Assembly: GCA_016702335.1 (NCBI GenBank)
Contig: JADJEF010000020.1
Span: 558,001 to 622,000, forward strand
Origin: Rhodocyclaceae bacterium
GTDB taxonomy: Bacteria; Pseudomonadota; Gammaproteobacteria; Burkholderiales; Rhodocyclaceae
DNA: 64,000 nucleotides
Reading direction: 5' to 3'
Shown: positions 17,141-26,035 of the stretch, in pieces
Numbering within the stretch: the first letter of the stretch is position 1
Layout: each line of letters opens with the position of its first letter
Made by a program: the position numbers and the translations under genes
The notes under the pieces: model-generated
What the model was told of the DNA's origin: nothing
Database searches by the model: none
Seen by the model: only the letters and a program-made list of their open reading frames with translations

Positions 17141-17686
17141 ATGAAACCCGTCGCCATCTTTCTTTGTGCACTTCTTGCGCTGGCGTCGTTCGCGCAACAG
17201 GCCTTTGCGGCCGAGTTATCCGTCAGCGACAAGGGCGTAGGGCCGATTTCGGCGAGCACCCGCTTCAATCGTAACGACCTGCAAAAAGCGCTGCCGCAAT
17301 TTGTTGTCAAGGTGGGTGAGCGCAGTACCGAAGGCGAAGTATTTCGGGTACTGCTCATTTCTGATGCTTCCGGACTGTTGGCGACCGTCAACCCAGGCGA
17401 AGGAGAAAAAGGCATTTTCAGCATTCGCATCACCAGTCGCAACGTCAGGAACGCACTGGGGCCAAAGCTCGGCGCCACCTATTTGAGCGTATTTGGTACC
17501 GGCGTGGCCACGCCCGATTGCACGCCGGGCCAGGAAGAGATGTCCGGCAAGGTCATCTGTCCGCACCCGGGCAGCCGCCATGTGTCGTACATTTTTGCCG
17601 GAAAATCATCAGGCCCCGATGGCACGCTGCCCCCACCGGCGGTGCTGAAGAACTTCGCAATTGAGGAAATCGTCTGGCTCCCCTAG
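17141..17686 (+). CDS. secreted protein, DUF1131/YfeY-like
   Basis: A 181-aa protein with a strong signal peptide (FLCALLALASFAQQAFA) and GAGGAA before the ATG. The mature sequence begins ELSVSDKGVGPISASTRF and has GEGEKGIFSIRITSRNV and CTPGQEEMSGKVICPHPGS, which resembles the DUF1131 family to which the sigma-E-regulated lipoprotein YfeY belongs. Unlike YfeY it has no lipobox. The function is unknown. It follows the Sel1 gene by 45 bases. Confidence 0.55.
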   Translation: MKPVAIFLCALLALASFAQQAFAAELSVSDKGVGPISASTRFNRNDLQKALPQFVVKVGERSTEGEVFRVLLISDASGLLATVNPGEGEKGIFSIRITSRNVRNALGPKLGATYLSVFGTGVATPDCTPGQEEMSGKVICPHPGSRHVSYIFAGKSSGPDGTLPPPAVLKNFAIEEIVWLP

Positions 17687-17770
17687 CCAATGAGGCTTTG
17701 ACGGGCACTAGCGTACATCGCCGTCCGTAGCCGCCTACGAGCGCTGAATTTTTAAGGCTAAGATGGCGGC

Positions 17771-18553
17771 ATGATCACCAGCTGTACCCACCCCCATGAC
17801 CGGCCCCATGACCGGCCGATTGCGCCCTTTCGGGTTGCCGACCGGCTCCGGCAAATCGCCGAGGTGATGCATCGGGCGGCGCTGATTCTTGTCCTGTGCG
17901 CTTCGCCGTCCAGCTACACGACATCGTGCCGGCGTGAAGCCGCGCGCCAGATTTGCCTCGCGGCCTTGCGGCCCTTGGTTGCCTTTACCCTGCTCTGGAC
18001 CTTGGTCAGCCTGGTGCTGATACGCATCGTGATGGTCACGGCACAAAGCTATGGCCTCTCAGCGTTCGCCTTGGAGATGGTGATCCGGGTTTTGGTCGTC
18101 GAACTGATTCCACTGTTTGCGGCCCTGGCGATTGGCCTTCGCCCGAGTGCTGATCCGACGGCTGCGACACACGCCACAGCCTGGCTTGGCAACGCCTGGC
18201 GGGAAAGCGTCGTGGCCCGATCCGTGGCCGCTGCCACAGCGGTCATGGCCTTGGCCACGATCAGCGGTGCCATCACCCTGCTCACCGCCTATCTCAACGC
18301 CTTTGGCTTCTCGCTCTGGGGCCTTGGCGATTTCACACGCAGCGTCGGGCAGGTGTTCAATCTGGCCACCACCCTTGGCTTTCTCGGCAAAACCGTTCTC
18401 TTCAGCCTGACAGTCGGCATGCTGCCGCCGGCGCTGGCGATGGTCAGGCGCGCCGACACAGCGGCCTCCGGCCGCCGCGTCAGTGATCTGGCCGCGATGC
18501 TGCTGTTGCTGGTAATGATCGAAACCATTGCCCTGAGTGCTCAATATGTCTGA
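17771..18553 (+). CDS. MlaE-family ABC transporter permease
   Basis: A 260-aa inner-membrane protein with about five transmembrane segments and the central MlaE-type segment SAFALEMVIRVLVVELIPLFAAL, matching permeases of MCE (Mla-like) lipid transport systems. It overlaps the MCE gene by 8 bases, and that gene overlaps the lipoprotein gene, so the three form one unit. There is no MlaF-like ATPase in the window; one must be supplied from elsewhere. The N-terminus has a duplicated His-Asp-Arg-Pro from a perfect 12-bp tandem repeat, so the start could lie downstream (for example Met33). The likely cargo is phospholipid or another outer-membrane lipid. Confidence 0.72.
   Translation: MITSCTHPHDRPHDRPIAPFRVADRLRQIAEVMHRAALILVLCASPSSYTTSCRREAARQICLAALRPLVAFTLLWTLVSLVLIRIVMVTAQSYGLSAFALEMVIRVLVVELIPLFAALAIGLRPSADPTAATHATAWLGNAWRESVVARSVAAATAVMALATISGAITLLTAYLNAFGFSLWGLGDFTRSVGQVFNLATTLGFLGKTVLFSLTVGMLPPALAMVRRADTAASGRRVSDLAAMLLLLVMIETIALSAQYV
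17794..17817 (+). repeat. 12-bp perfect tandem duplication
   Basis: Two adjacent copies of CCATGACCGGCC, near the 5' end of the permease gene and in frame (adds His-Asp-Arg-Pro once). Probably a slippage duplication. Confidence 0.8.
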
Positions 18554-19487
18554 ACCACCCCTGATCGACGACCGGGCAACTCCGGCCCATGCCGAGGTCA
18601 AGGCAACGCTACTGATCACCGTGGTGGTCACATTGCTGATCGCCTTTGTCGTCTATGTGATGTTCGCTCGCGGCGTTTTCGAGCGCTCCCGCGCGCTGGA
18701 TCTCGTCGCTGAGAATGCCGAGGGCGTCGTCGTTGGCATGCCCCTCAGCTTCGCCGGCTTCGCCATCGGGCAGGTGCGCGATGTCACGCTCGGCGATGAT
18801 GGCAAGGCGCGCATCCGCCTGGCCATTCCCGAAAAAGACGCCCGATGGCTGCGCACTAGCAGCGTCTTCACACTGGAGCGAAGCCTGGTCGGTGGCGTGC
18901 GTCTGCGCGCCTACAGCGGCCTGCTCGACGACCCACAACTGCCGCCAGGCTCGGAGCGCACGGTGCATATCGGTGACGCCACCGCCGATATTCCCATGCT
19001 GCTGGCCACCCTGCGCACGGTCGCGGAAAATATCGAGCAACTAAGCAACCCATCATCGGCACTGAATACCAGCCTGAAAGACCTCAAGGTGGTCGCGGGG
19101 CGAATGAGCGGCCCGCAAGGCGTGCTCGGTGCGGTGCTCGGTGAGCCGGCGAACGCCGCAAAGGTACTGACCCTGATTGACCAAAGCAACCGGCTCTTGG
19201 CCCAGGCCGAACAACGGCTCTTTGCCCCGGAGGGACTGGCTGACCAGACGCAAGCGAGCGTGGCCGATCTGCGTACCCTGCTCGCCAGTGCGCGCAATAG
19301 CCTGAGCACCGTGGAGGCGCTGCTCGCCGACGCAAAAGCGGTCAGCTCGGAGGTCCGCGTCGCCAGCGCCGATCTGGGCACACTGCGCGCCGAGGTCGAC
19401 TTGAGCCTGCGCAAGCTCAGCCACCTGATCGACGAAATCAACCGCAAGTGGCCCTTTGCACGCGACACCACGCTGACGCTACCATGA
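18546..19487 (+). CDS. MCE (MlaD-like) lipid-transport substrate-binding protein
   Basis: A 313-aa protein anchored by one N-terminal transmembrane helix (residues about 20-42), then an MCE domain (about 50-130) with the hallmark VVVGMPLSFAGFAIGQV followed by beta strands ending VRLRAYSG. The rest is a long helical region with heptad-like Ala/Leu, as in MCE proteins that build a periplasmic tube. ATG 18546 is chosen because it gives MSEPPLIDD and overlaps the permease stop. It acts with the flanking permease and lipoprotein. Confidence 0.85.
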   Translation: MSEPPLIDDRATPAHAEVKATLLITVVVTLLIAFVVYVMFARGVFERSRALDLVAENAEGVVVGMPLSFAGFAIGQVRDVTLGDDGKARIRLAIPEKDARWLRTSSVFTLERSLVGGVRLRAYSGLLDDPQLPPGSERTVHIGDATADIPMLLATLRTVAENIEQLSNPSSALNTSLKDLKVVAGRMSGPQGVLGAVLGEPANAAKVLTLIDQSNRLLAQAEQRLFAPEGLADQTQASVADLRTLLASARNSLSTVEALLADAKAVSSEVRVASADLGTLRAEVDLSLRKLSHLIDEINRKWPFARDTTLTLP

Positions 19488-20197
19488 GCACCACTCCCAC
19501 ATTTCGCCACCCCTTGGTCGCCCTCTTAGCGCCCGTCACCCTCGTTGCCATCGCCAGCCTGCTGCTGGCGGCCTGTGCCAGCGGGCCCGTGCCGCCCGCC
19601 TGGCAAACCAACGCCCACGCCGCGCTGGCACGCTACCCGGCGGCCTATTTTTCCGGTGAGCGCCGTCTCGCCAGCGCCGACTTGGCGCTGACCCGCCGCG
19701 ACGTCGCTCGTACCGGCCGCCCGGACCTGCTGGCACGGGTGGAACTCAGCGTCTGCGCCGTGCACATCGCCGCACTCGCCGCACTCGCCGATGATGACTG
19801 CCCGGCTTACCAGCGCTTCGCCGTCGATGCCAGCCCTGACGATCAGGCCTATGCACAGTTTCTCAGCGGCCGCTGGGCCGGACTGGACAGCGGCCGCCTG
19901 CCCGAGAGCTATCGCGCATTGCTGACCGCCGGCGACGATGCCGGCGCGGCCACTGCCGCACTCGCCGAAATCGCCTCGCCATTGAGTCGTCTGATTGCCG
20001 CCGGCGTGCTGCTGCGGCGCGCGCAACTGACCCCTGCCGGGCTGGAGCTGGCCATCGACACCGCCAGCACGCAGGGCTGGTCGCGGCCACTGCTGGCGTA
20101 TCTCGGCGTGCAGTTGCAGGCAGCTGAAAAAGCCAGCGACAGCACCAGTTTGGAGCGCATCAGGCGTCGCATCAACAGCATAACGGCCGGGCCCTGA
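19484..20197 (+). CDS. lipoprotein of the MCE transport unit
   Basis: A 237-aa protein with a lipobox (SLLLAAC, lipidated Cys near residue 30) starting at ATG 19484, which overlaps the MCE stop as ATGA. The mature domain is Ala-rich and helical and matches no domain I can name; such lipoproteins are common third partners of MCE-permease pairs. A repeat copy encodes RRLASADL at about residues 60-67, in a helix-like stretch. Here the local length does not look expanded compared with what I recall of relatives, unlike the other intragenic copies. Confidence 0.7.
   Translation: MSTTPTFRHPLVALLAPVTLVAIASLLLAACASGPVPPAWQTNAHAALARYPAAYFSGERRLASADLALTRRDVARTGRPDLLARVELSVCAVHIAALAALADDDCPAYQRFAVDASPDDQAYAQFLSGRWAGLDSGRLPESYRALLTAGDDAGAATAALAEIASPLSRLIAAGVLLRRAQLTPAGLELAIDTASTQGWSRPLLAYLGVQLQAAEKASDSTSLERIRRRINSITAGP
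19661..19684 (-). repeat. dispersed repeat copy 4, inside the MCE lipoprotein gene
   Basis: The minus strand reads AAGTCGGCGCTGG, variable CGAGA, CGGCG. The outer flanks do not match the family, so only 24 bases are conserved. It lies antisense to the gene. Confidence 0.7.
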
Positions 20198-20288
20198 ACC
20201 TCACCTTCTTCTGCGACCAGCGACGCTGCCGCGCGGTATCATCGGCCAACCATTTTTTGTTGCACGCTCACTTGTGGAGTCACTCGAA

Positions 20289-21029
20289 ATGAAGCTACTT
20301 TTTGCACTGTTGATGAGCCTGTTTTGTGCCAGCGCATTCGCCTGCACTATCCGCATTGTTTACAGCGACATTGGCTCGCCGCCGCACTTTACCGGCGACG
20401 GCGAAACCATTCCCGAAAATCCCGGCATTGCGGTCGAACTGGTCACTTTGGCGGCCGCAAAGATTGATTGCAAAATTGCCTGGCAACGCTTGCCGAACAG
20501 GCGTGTGCAAAAGACCATGGAGGATGGCGACGCCGATGCCATGCTGATGTTTTCGTTCAACGAGGAGCGCCGTGCCTACGCGGCCTACCCCATGAAAAAT
20601 GACCTCCCGGACCCCGCATTGCGTCTGGCCGCCCTGACCTACCGCGTTTATGTCAAAGACGGCTCGGCGTTGACATGGGACGGCAAGCAGTTTGCCCATG
20701 TCGAAGGGCCCATCGGGGTCAATGCGGGCTATTCCGTTGCCAAGGAACTCCCCAAGCTTGGCGTGGTCGTCGATGAGGTACCCGGCACCCTGAACAACTT
20801 CAAGAAGCTGCAATTGGGCCGTATCGCCGCCTATGTGATGCAGGAACATTCCGCTGATCCGGTGATTGACGAATTGAACCTGGCCGGCATCAACAAACTA
20901 CCCGTACCGTTTTCGACCAAAGACTATTACCTGCCCTTTTCCAAGAAGTTCTATAGCGAATCGCCCTCGGTGGCATTGCGTCTTTGGAAGCAGATTCCGT
21001 TAGTCGCAAAGAAAAAAGCAAGGAATTGA
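20289..21029 (+). CDS. periplasmic solute-binding protein (SBP_bac_3-like), C-terminus probably frameshifted
   Basis: A 246-aa protein with a signal peptide (MKLLFALLMSLFCASAFA) and the two-lobed periplasmic binding fold of the amino-acid type: TIRIVYSDIGSPPHF, later RRVQKTMEDGDADAML and GVNAGYSV. No transporter genes accompany it. The stop at 21027-21029 comes right after an A6 run. Adding one A there continues the protein as KSKELTKKYSALN to a TGA at 21053-21055, an ending normal for this family. A one-base loss or a sequencing error is therefore likely, and only the last 10 or so residues are affected. Confidence 0.75.
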   Translation: MKLLFALLMSLFCASAFACTIRIVYSDIGSPPHFTGDGETIPENPGIAVELVTLAAAKIDCKIAWQRLPNRRVQKTMEDGDADAMLMFSFNEERRAYAAYPMKNDLPDPALRLAALTYRVYVKDGSALTWDGKQFAHVEGPIGVNAGYSVAKELPKLGVVVDEVPGTLNNFKKLQLGRIAAYVMQEHSADPVIDELNLAGINKLPVPFSTKDYYLPFSKKFYSESPSVALRLWKQIPLVAKKKARN

Positions 21030-21199
21030 CCAAGAAGTACAGCGCGCTCAATTGACTTTTCGCGCAGACTTTCCGGGTCGCCGGTAGGCGGATAGGCAGT
21101 TGTCGTCACCGGGATTAAGCTTGGCGGCCCCGACGAAAGGCGGGCACCCGAGTGCGACAATGCCATGCACCAACGCCTTTCACTGGATTGCCGACCTCT

Positions 21200-23866
21200 A
21201 TGCGTACCGAAGCCCCTGTCACTATTTTTCTCAAGGACTACACCGCCCCCGACTGGTGGATCGATCAGGTCGCGCTGCACATCGCGATTCATGGTCATGA
21301 CACCGAAGTGCGGGCGCGTCTGCAGTGCCGGCGCAACCCGGAGCGGCCGCAGGGGCCGCTGGTACTCGACGGCGAAGCGCTGAGCTTGCGCTCTATCGGC
21401 CTGAACGGCTCGGCGCTCGCCCCCTCGCGCTATGAGCTTGCCGACGAGTCGTTGACGCTGCTCAATTCCCCCGAGCATCCGCTCCCCGAGCAATTCACGC
21501 TCGATACCGTGGTACGCATCGACCCCGATCGCAACACCCAGCTCTCGGGGCTGTATCGTTCCAAAGACGGCTACTTCACCCAGTGTGAAGCGCAGGGCTT
21601 TCGCCGGATCACCTTTTACCCCGACCGGCCCGACGTAATGGCCAAGTTCAGTTGCACGGTCGAGGCCGATGCCGAGCGCTTTCCGCAGTTGCTCTCCAAT
21701 GGCAACCTCGTCGATGCCGGCGAATGTGGCGGTACCCCAGGGCGCCACTGGGCACGCTGGGAAGACCCCTTCGCCAAGCCAGCCTATCTGTTCGCGCTGG
21801 TGGCCGCGCGCCTCGATGTACTGGCCGACGCGCACACCACCCCCTCGGGGCGCATCGTCAAGCTCTCGGTGTTTGTCGAACCCGGAAAGCGCGATGAGGC
21901 GGCCCACTGCCTGGCCGCACTCAAGACCTCGATGCGCTGGGACGAACAGCGCTTCGGGCTGGAAATGGATCTCGACCAGTACATGATCGTGGCCGTGGGC
22001 GACTTCAATATGGGTGCCATGGAAAACAAGGGCCTGAACATCTTCAACAGCAAGTACGTGCTGGCGCGGCCCGACACTGCCACCGACACCGACTACCAGA
22101 ACATCGACCGCATCGTCGCGCACGAGTACTTCCACAATTGGACAGGCAACCGCGTGACCTGCCGCGACTGGTTTCAGTTGTCGCTCAAGGAAGGCCTCAC
22201 GGTCTTCCGGGATCAGGAATTCGGCATGGACGTGCATTCGCGTGCCGTCACCCGCATACAGGAAGTGCGCACCTTGCGCGTCGCCCAGTTTCCCGAAGAT
22301 GCCGGCCCGATGGCGCACCCGATTCGCCCCGCCTCATACGCCGAGATCAATAATTTCTACACCGCCACGGTTTATGAAAAGGGCGCCGAGGTGGTGCGCA
22401 TGATCCACACGCTGCTTGGCGAAGCGAATTTCCGCAAGGGAATGGATTTGTATTTTCAGCGGCATGACGGGCAGGCCGTGACCTGTGATGATTTCGTTGC
22501 CGCCATGCAAGACGCGTCGGGCGTCGACCTGGGTCAATTCCGGCGCTGGTACAGCCGTGCCGGCACACCACGGCTGGTGGCCCACGGCAGCTACGATGCG
22601 GCCACCAAGCGCTACACCCTGAGCCTGCGCCAGTCGCTGACTCCGACGGCCTACGAGCACCGCCTGCAGGAGGCGGGCATCACCATCGATGAAGGCCCGT
22701 TGCACATCCCTGTGGCTGTTGGCCTTGTGCTGCCCGACGGGCGTGACGCTTTACCGGAAGGCACGCGCGTGCTCTCGCTCACACAAGCGGAGCAGCAGTT
22801 TGTGTTCGAGCACATCGAAGCGCCTCCCGTGCCGTCGCTACTGAGGTTTTTCTCGGCGCCGGTGGCGCTCGACTTTACCCAGTCAGCGACCGACCTTGCT
22901 CATTTGATGGCGCACGACAGCGATCCGGTCAACCGCTGGGAAGCCGGCCAACGACTGGCGACGCAGGTGCTGCTCGATGGTCTGGACGCAGCGCCCTACA
23001 TCGAGGCGGTGCGCAAACTGCTCAATAATCCGCAAGTCGGCGCTGGTGACACGGCGGCGTTGATCGCCGAGACGCTTGTGCTGCCCGCCGAACAAGAGCT
23101 CGCCGAAGCCTTCGCCGCCCGTGGCGAGACCATAGACCCCGAGCGTATCCAAACCGCCCGCGTTGCGCTGCGCCAACGTCTGGCGCACGAACTGCGTGCC
23201 GATTTCGAGCGCGTCTGGGCCGCACTGGCACCGACCACGCCCTACGCTCCCGATGGCGAGCAGGTCGGCCGCCGCGCCCTGCGCAACCAGTGCCTTGGTT
23301 ACCTGGCCGAGAGCGATGCCGAGTACCTGCGGTCCGGCGTGCTGCCACGTCTGCTGACTCAGTTCCGCAGTGCCAACAACATGACCGACGTGATGGCCGC
23401 GCTGGCAGCGCTGGCCAATTGTGCCGTTCCGGAACGCGACCTGGCGCTGGCCGAGTTCTATAGCACGTGGCAGCACGAAACGCTGGTGGTCGATAAATGG
23501 CTGCAGGTACAGGCAACCTCACGCCTGCCCGACACGCCCGCACGCGTACGCGCACTGCTCGACCACCCCGGCTTCGACATCCAGGTACCCAACAAGGTCT
23601 ATGCCCTGGTGCGCGCCTTCTGCGGGGCCAACCCGCGCTACTTCCATGCCGCCGATGGCAGCGGCTACCGGCTGGCCGCCGAGGTGATCACGCGTTTGCA
23701 ACAGACCAACCCGCAGGTCGCCGCACGCATTGCTCGCAGCTTCGACCGCTGGCGGCAGTTTGATGCCGGGCGTCAGGCTCACGCCAAAGCCGCATTGCAA
23801 CAGTTGCGTGCCATCGACGATCTGGCCAGCGATGTCGGCGAAGTGGTAGCGCGTGCGCTTGACTAA
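21200..23866 (+). CDS. pepN: aminopeptidase N (M1 zinc metallopeptidase)
   Basis: Cytosolic aminopeptidase with broad specificity. The 888-aa protein shows GAMENKGLNIF (exopeptidase motif) and the zinc site HEYFHNWTGNRVTC with the third ligand Glu in LKEGLTVFRDQEF. ATG 21200 is used because it gives MRTEAPVTIFLKDY, the family start; the GTG-initiated frame from 21152 adds unmatched residues. In the C-terminal helical domain the stretch NNPQVGAGDTAALI is encoded by a repeat copy; compared with E. coli PepN (from memory) the local segment is about four residues longer. The catalytic domain is far upstream. Confidence 0.95.
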   Translation: MRTEAPVTIFLKDYTAPDWWIDQVALHIAIHGHDTEVRARLQCRRNPERPQGPLVLDGEALSLRSIGLNGSALAPSRYELADESLTLLNSPEHPLPEQFTLDTVVRIDPDRNTQLSGLYRSKDGYFTQCEAQGFRRITFYPDRPDVMAKFSCTVEADAERFPQLLSNGNLVDAGECGGTPGRHWARWEDPFAKPAYLFALVAARLDVLADAHTTPSGRIVKLSVFVEPGKRDEAAHCLAALKTSMRWDEQRFGLEMDLDQYMIVAVGDFNMGAMENKGLNIFNSKYVLARPDTATDTDYQNIDRIVAHEYFHNWTGNRVTCRDWFQLSLKEGLTVFRDQEFGMDVHSRAVTRIQEVRTLRVAQFPEDAGPMAHPIRPASYAEINNFYTATVYEKGAEVVRMIHTLLGEANFRKGMDLYFQRHDGQAVTCDDFVAAMQDASGVDLGQFRRWYSRAGTPRLVAHGSYDAATKRYTLSLRQSLTPTAYEHRLQEAGITIDEGPLHIPVAVGLVLPDGRDALPEGTRVLSLTQAEQQFVFEHIEAPPVPSLLRFFSAPVALDFTQSATDLAHLMAHDSDPVNRWEAGQRLATQVLLDGLDAAPYIEAVRKLLNNPQVGAGDTAALIAETLVLPAEQELAEAFAARGETIDPERIQTARVALRQRLAHELRADFERVWAALAPTTPYAPDGEQVGRRALRNQCLGYLAESDAEYLRSGVLPRLLTQFRSANNMTDVMAALAALANCAVPERDLALAEFYSTWQHETLVVDKWLQVQATSRLPDTPARVRALLDHPGFDIQVPNKVYALVRAFCGANPRYFHAADGSGYRLAAEVITRLQQTNPQVAARIARSFDRWRQFDAGRQAHAKAALQQLRAIDDLASDVGEVVARALD
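23028..23059 (+). repeat. dispersed repeat copy 5, inside pepN
   Basis: Core AGTCGGCGCTGG, variable TGACA, CGGCG; left flank ATCCGCA. The right flank is GCG instead of ATT. It lies in the same direction as the gene and is read as PQVGAGDTAA. Confidence 0.85.
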
Positions 23867-23896
23867 CGCATCCGTCGCCTGATAACCGCCTTGTCC

Positions 23897-23921
23897 GCCG
23901 GTCGGTCTTTCGCCGACCGGC
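23897..23921. terminator. hairpin after pepN
   Basis: Perfect 9-bp stem (GCCGGTCGG / CCGACCGGC) with a 7-base loop, 30 bases after the pepN stop. No T-run follows, so it is either a weak or factor-assisted terminator or an mRNA 3'-end stabiliser. Confidence 0.55.
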
Positions 23922-23991
23922 AGCGACACCACCGGCTCGGGTAGCTACTCGGGCAGTTTACGTGCGGCAGCGTCCGGGCCACGACAACCCA

Positions 23992-24023
23992 TTCCGCAAG
24001 TCGGCGCTGGCGCGACGGCGATT
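23992..24023 (+). repeat. dispersed repeat copy 6, downstream of pepN
   Basis: Core AGTCGGCGCTGG, variable CGCGA, CGGCG, with left flank TTCCGCA and right flank ATT. It lies in the 333-base gap between pepN and the next small gene; besides this copy and the hairpin before it the gap shows nothing recognisable. Confidence 0.88.
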
Positions 24024-24199
24024 TCTTTGCGCGCCCTCTACAAAACCAGCCGCCGCACGCCGCATGGGCGCAACCACGACCGAGGCTCGCGCCCACAGCC
24101 CGAGCGCAGACAAAAATTGATAGTGATTAATGCCGGCATGGCCGCGCCACAGTTCGAGACCGCTTCAACTGTGTAGTCTGTTCGCCCAAGGAGGCAACG

Positions 24200-24403
24200 A
24201 TGAGCGCAACACCCGACAACACCACCGCTGCATACGCCACAACCGGTGCGCAAGAACCGGAACTCACCGATGACGATATTCGTGACGCCATGGCACATAT
24301 CCCTGGCTATCTCGACATCAGCTTCGAAGATTTTCGACTGATCTACCATCTCGCCTGGCGTCATGCGATCGCGCGGCTGTTAGCCCTGCCGGAGGCAAAA
24401 TGA
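24200..24403 (+). CDS. small conserved protein coupled to the HPP gene
   Basis: A 67-aa protein with GGAGG nine bases before its ATG and a stop overlapping the HPP start by four bases (ATGA). The C-terminal half, DDDIRDAMAHIPGYLDISFEDFRLIYHLAWRHA, is helical and looks like a conserved module, but I cannot name a domain. There is no signal peptide. Coupling to the HPP gene suggests a partner or regulator of that membrane protein. Confidence 0.6.
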   Translation: MSATPDNTTAAYATTGAQEPELTDDDIRDAMAHIPGYLDISFEDFRLIYHLAWRHAIARLLALPEAK

Positions 24404-24960
24404 GTTTATCTCGTGACCCGAAAACACGCTGGCAAAAGCTGCTCGGCCTGCACACGGAGGGGCCACCCCGAGTCAGTCTGAGTGAAGTTGCCTGGTCGTG
24501 GTTTGGTGCATTGCTGGGCATTGGACTTCTGGCCCTGATCGGCTCGCCGTTTTTTGCCGAGCACAAGATTCCCATGCTACTGGGTTCATTCGGCGCCTCG
24601 GCGGTACTGATCTTCGGCATGCCGCGCAGCCCGCTGGCACAGCCGCGCAATCTTATCGGCGGTCATGTGATATCAGCGCTGGTCGGCGTTGCCACCTGGA
24701 ATCTGCTGCAGCATTCACCACCATTGGCTCAAGCGACTGCAGTTTCCACCGCCATTGCGGCCATGCACCTGACCCGCACCTTGCATCCGCCCGGCGGTGC
24801 CACGGCACTCATCGCCACACAGTCAGACCCACTGATTAATGACCTTGGCTTCTGGTTTGTGCTGGCCCCCGCGCTGGCCGCACCCATGATTCTTTTGCTG
24901 ACCGCTCTGTTCATCAACAACCTGCCCGCGACGCGCCGCTATCCGGAGTATTGGTGGTAG
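24400..24960 (+). CDS. HPP-family integral membrane protein
   Basis: A 186-aa protein with four or five transmembrane segments. The family signature is clear: MLLGSFGASAVLIFGMPRSPLAQPRNLIGGH, and the eponymous HPP in RTLHPPGGATAL. HPP proteins are inner-membrane proteins, some linked to nitrite transport in cyanobacteria and plastids; function here is unknown. There is no C-terminal CBS domain. It is translationally coupled to the preceding 67-aa gene. Confidence 0.88.
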   Translation: MSLSRDPKTRWQKLLGLHTEGPPRVSLSEVAWSWFGALLGIGLLALIGSPFFAEHKIPMLLGSFGASAVLIFGMPRSPLAQPRNLIGGHVISALVGVATWNLLQHSPPLAQATAVSTAIAAMHLTRTLHPPGGATALIATQSDPLINDLGFWFVLAPALAAPMILLLTALFINNLPATRRYPEYWW

Positions 24961-25041
24961 CGTCAAACGGCATTGGCAAACCTTGATGTACATCAGCAGC
25001 AAGGCAGGTCTTGCACGGAAGGGGGTGAACTAAAGAGGCCG

Positions 25042-25161
25042 TTAACCGTCTGGCCCACGCCGGGCGACGAATGCCGCGTGGCACTTCTTCTCGGTTCCGT
25101 ACTGCTCCATGAACTGCACCAGCGACAATCCTTTCTGACCCGGCACGCTATTGATTCCCAT
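25042..25161 (-). pseudogene. IS1595-type transposase, N-terminal remnant
   Basis: A 39-codon minus-strand piece reading MGINSVPGQKGLSLVQF, then MEQYGTEKKCHAAFVARRGPDG and a stop. This matches the N-terminus of IS1595-family transposases (LSMAEFxxxYGTExxCxxAL.. pattern just before the zinc ribbon). The zinc ribbon and the DDE domain are gone. It lies in the 316-base gap between the HPP gene and a binding-protein gene. Confidence 0.6.
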
Positions 25162-25163
25162 CA

Positions 25164-25187
25164 CGCATCTTTTTTGCTCCAGATGCG
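25164..25187. repeat. 7-bp inverted repeat near the IS relic
   Basis: CGCATCT and AGATGCG separated by 10 bases, with a further CAGATGCG at 25212-25219. It could be an operator in front of the binding-protein gene or a leftover of the transposon end. Confidence 0.35.
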
Positions 25188-25276
25188 ATCATTTTTCACC
25201 CCGGCAGGCGCACCAGATGCGTCTCAGATTGAACTATCATCGACAGACCACAACAAAAGCAGCGAAGGAGTCACTC

Positions 25277-26026
25277 ATGAAAGCCGTCATCAAAAGCATG
25301 CTTGTTGCCATAACAACCGGCTCGGTAATGCTGAGCGCCGCTTGGGCAGCAGATCCCGTACTTATCAACTTTGATGCTGAAAATGCCCCCTTCATGTTCG
25401 GCAAGGAAGGCAAGGCACATGGGGTGTATCCACAGATAATTGCGGCGGCCTTCGCCACCATGAAGGTAGATGTGAAACTTGAACCAAAACCGTGGAAGCG
25501 CGCGCTGGCTGAAATTGATGAAAGTAAAGGCGGCGTTGGTGGTATTTACAAAAACGATGAGCGTGCCAAAAAATACGACTTCAGCGAACCCATCCTGGCC
25601 GAAAATACAGCCGTTTTTTACAACAAGAAAAAGCCGATTGATTACAAGACAGTGGCCGATCTGCATGGCTACACCGTTGGAGTAATTCGGGGGTGGAGTT
25701 ACGGCGACGATTTTGATGCCGCACGCAAGGCTGGCAAGATCAGCGTCGAAGAGAACGTTTCCGACGCCGCCAACTTAAAGAAACTCGACGCGGGAAATCT
25801 GGATGCCGTGCTGGCAATTGAGGAATCCGGTAAGGCCGCCATCGCTGCCACCAAACTCGGCACAATAGAGCAGGGCAAGATTTATCTGGCCTCCAACAAG
25901 GCTCACCTGGCCTTCAACAAATCGGCAAACAAGACGGACTTGCTGGCGAACTTCAGCAAAACGATCGCGGCCATGAAAAAAGATGGCTCACTCGACAAGA
26001 TTGTCCTTAAAGAACTCGCCAAGTAG
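25277..26026 (+). CDS. periplasmic solute-binding protein, tandem copy A
   Basis: A 249-aa SBP_bac_3-type protein with signal peptide (residues 1-24, ending SAAWA) and a strong GAAGGAG before ATG 25277. Its segments: PVLINFDAENAPFMFG, EPKPWKRALAEI, GGVGGIYKNDERAKKYDFSEPI, GVIRGWSYGDDFDAA, and an ending KKDGSLDKIVLKEL. The next gene is its paralogue, with all these blocks kept. There are no permease or ATPase genes, so the pair may serve a distant transporter or act as sensors. Confidence 0.82.
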   Translation: MKAVIKSMLVAITTGSVMLSAAWAADPVLINFDAENAPFMFGKEGKAHGVYPQIIAAAFATMKVDVKLEPKPWKRALAEIDESKGGVGGIYKNDERAKKYDFSEPILAENTAVFYNKKKPIDYKTVADLHGYTVGVIRGWSYGDDFDAARKAGKISVEENVSDAANLKKLDAGNLDAVLAIEESGKAAIAATKLGTIEQGKIYLASNKAHLAFNKSANKTDLLANFSKTIAAMKKDGSLDKIVLKELAK

Positions 26027-26035
26027 TTCGTCACG

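Noticed and set aside
19360..19390. GCCAGCGCCGA stretch in the MCE gene
   Set aside because: Only 11 core bases match and the rest diverges; Ala-Ser-Ala-Asp codons explain it.
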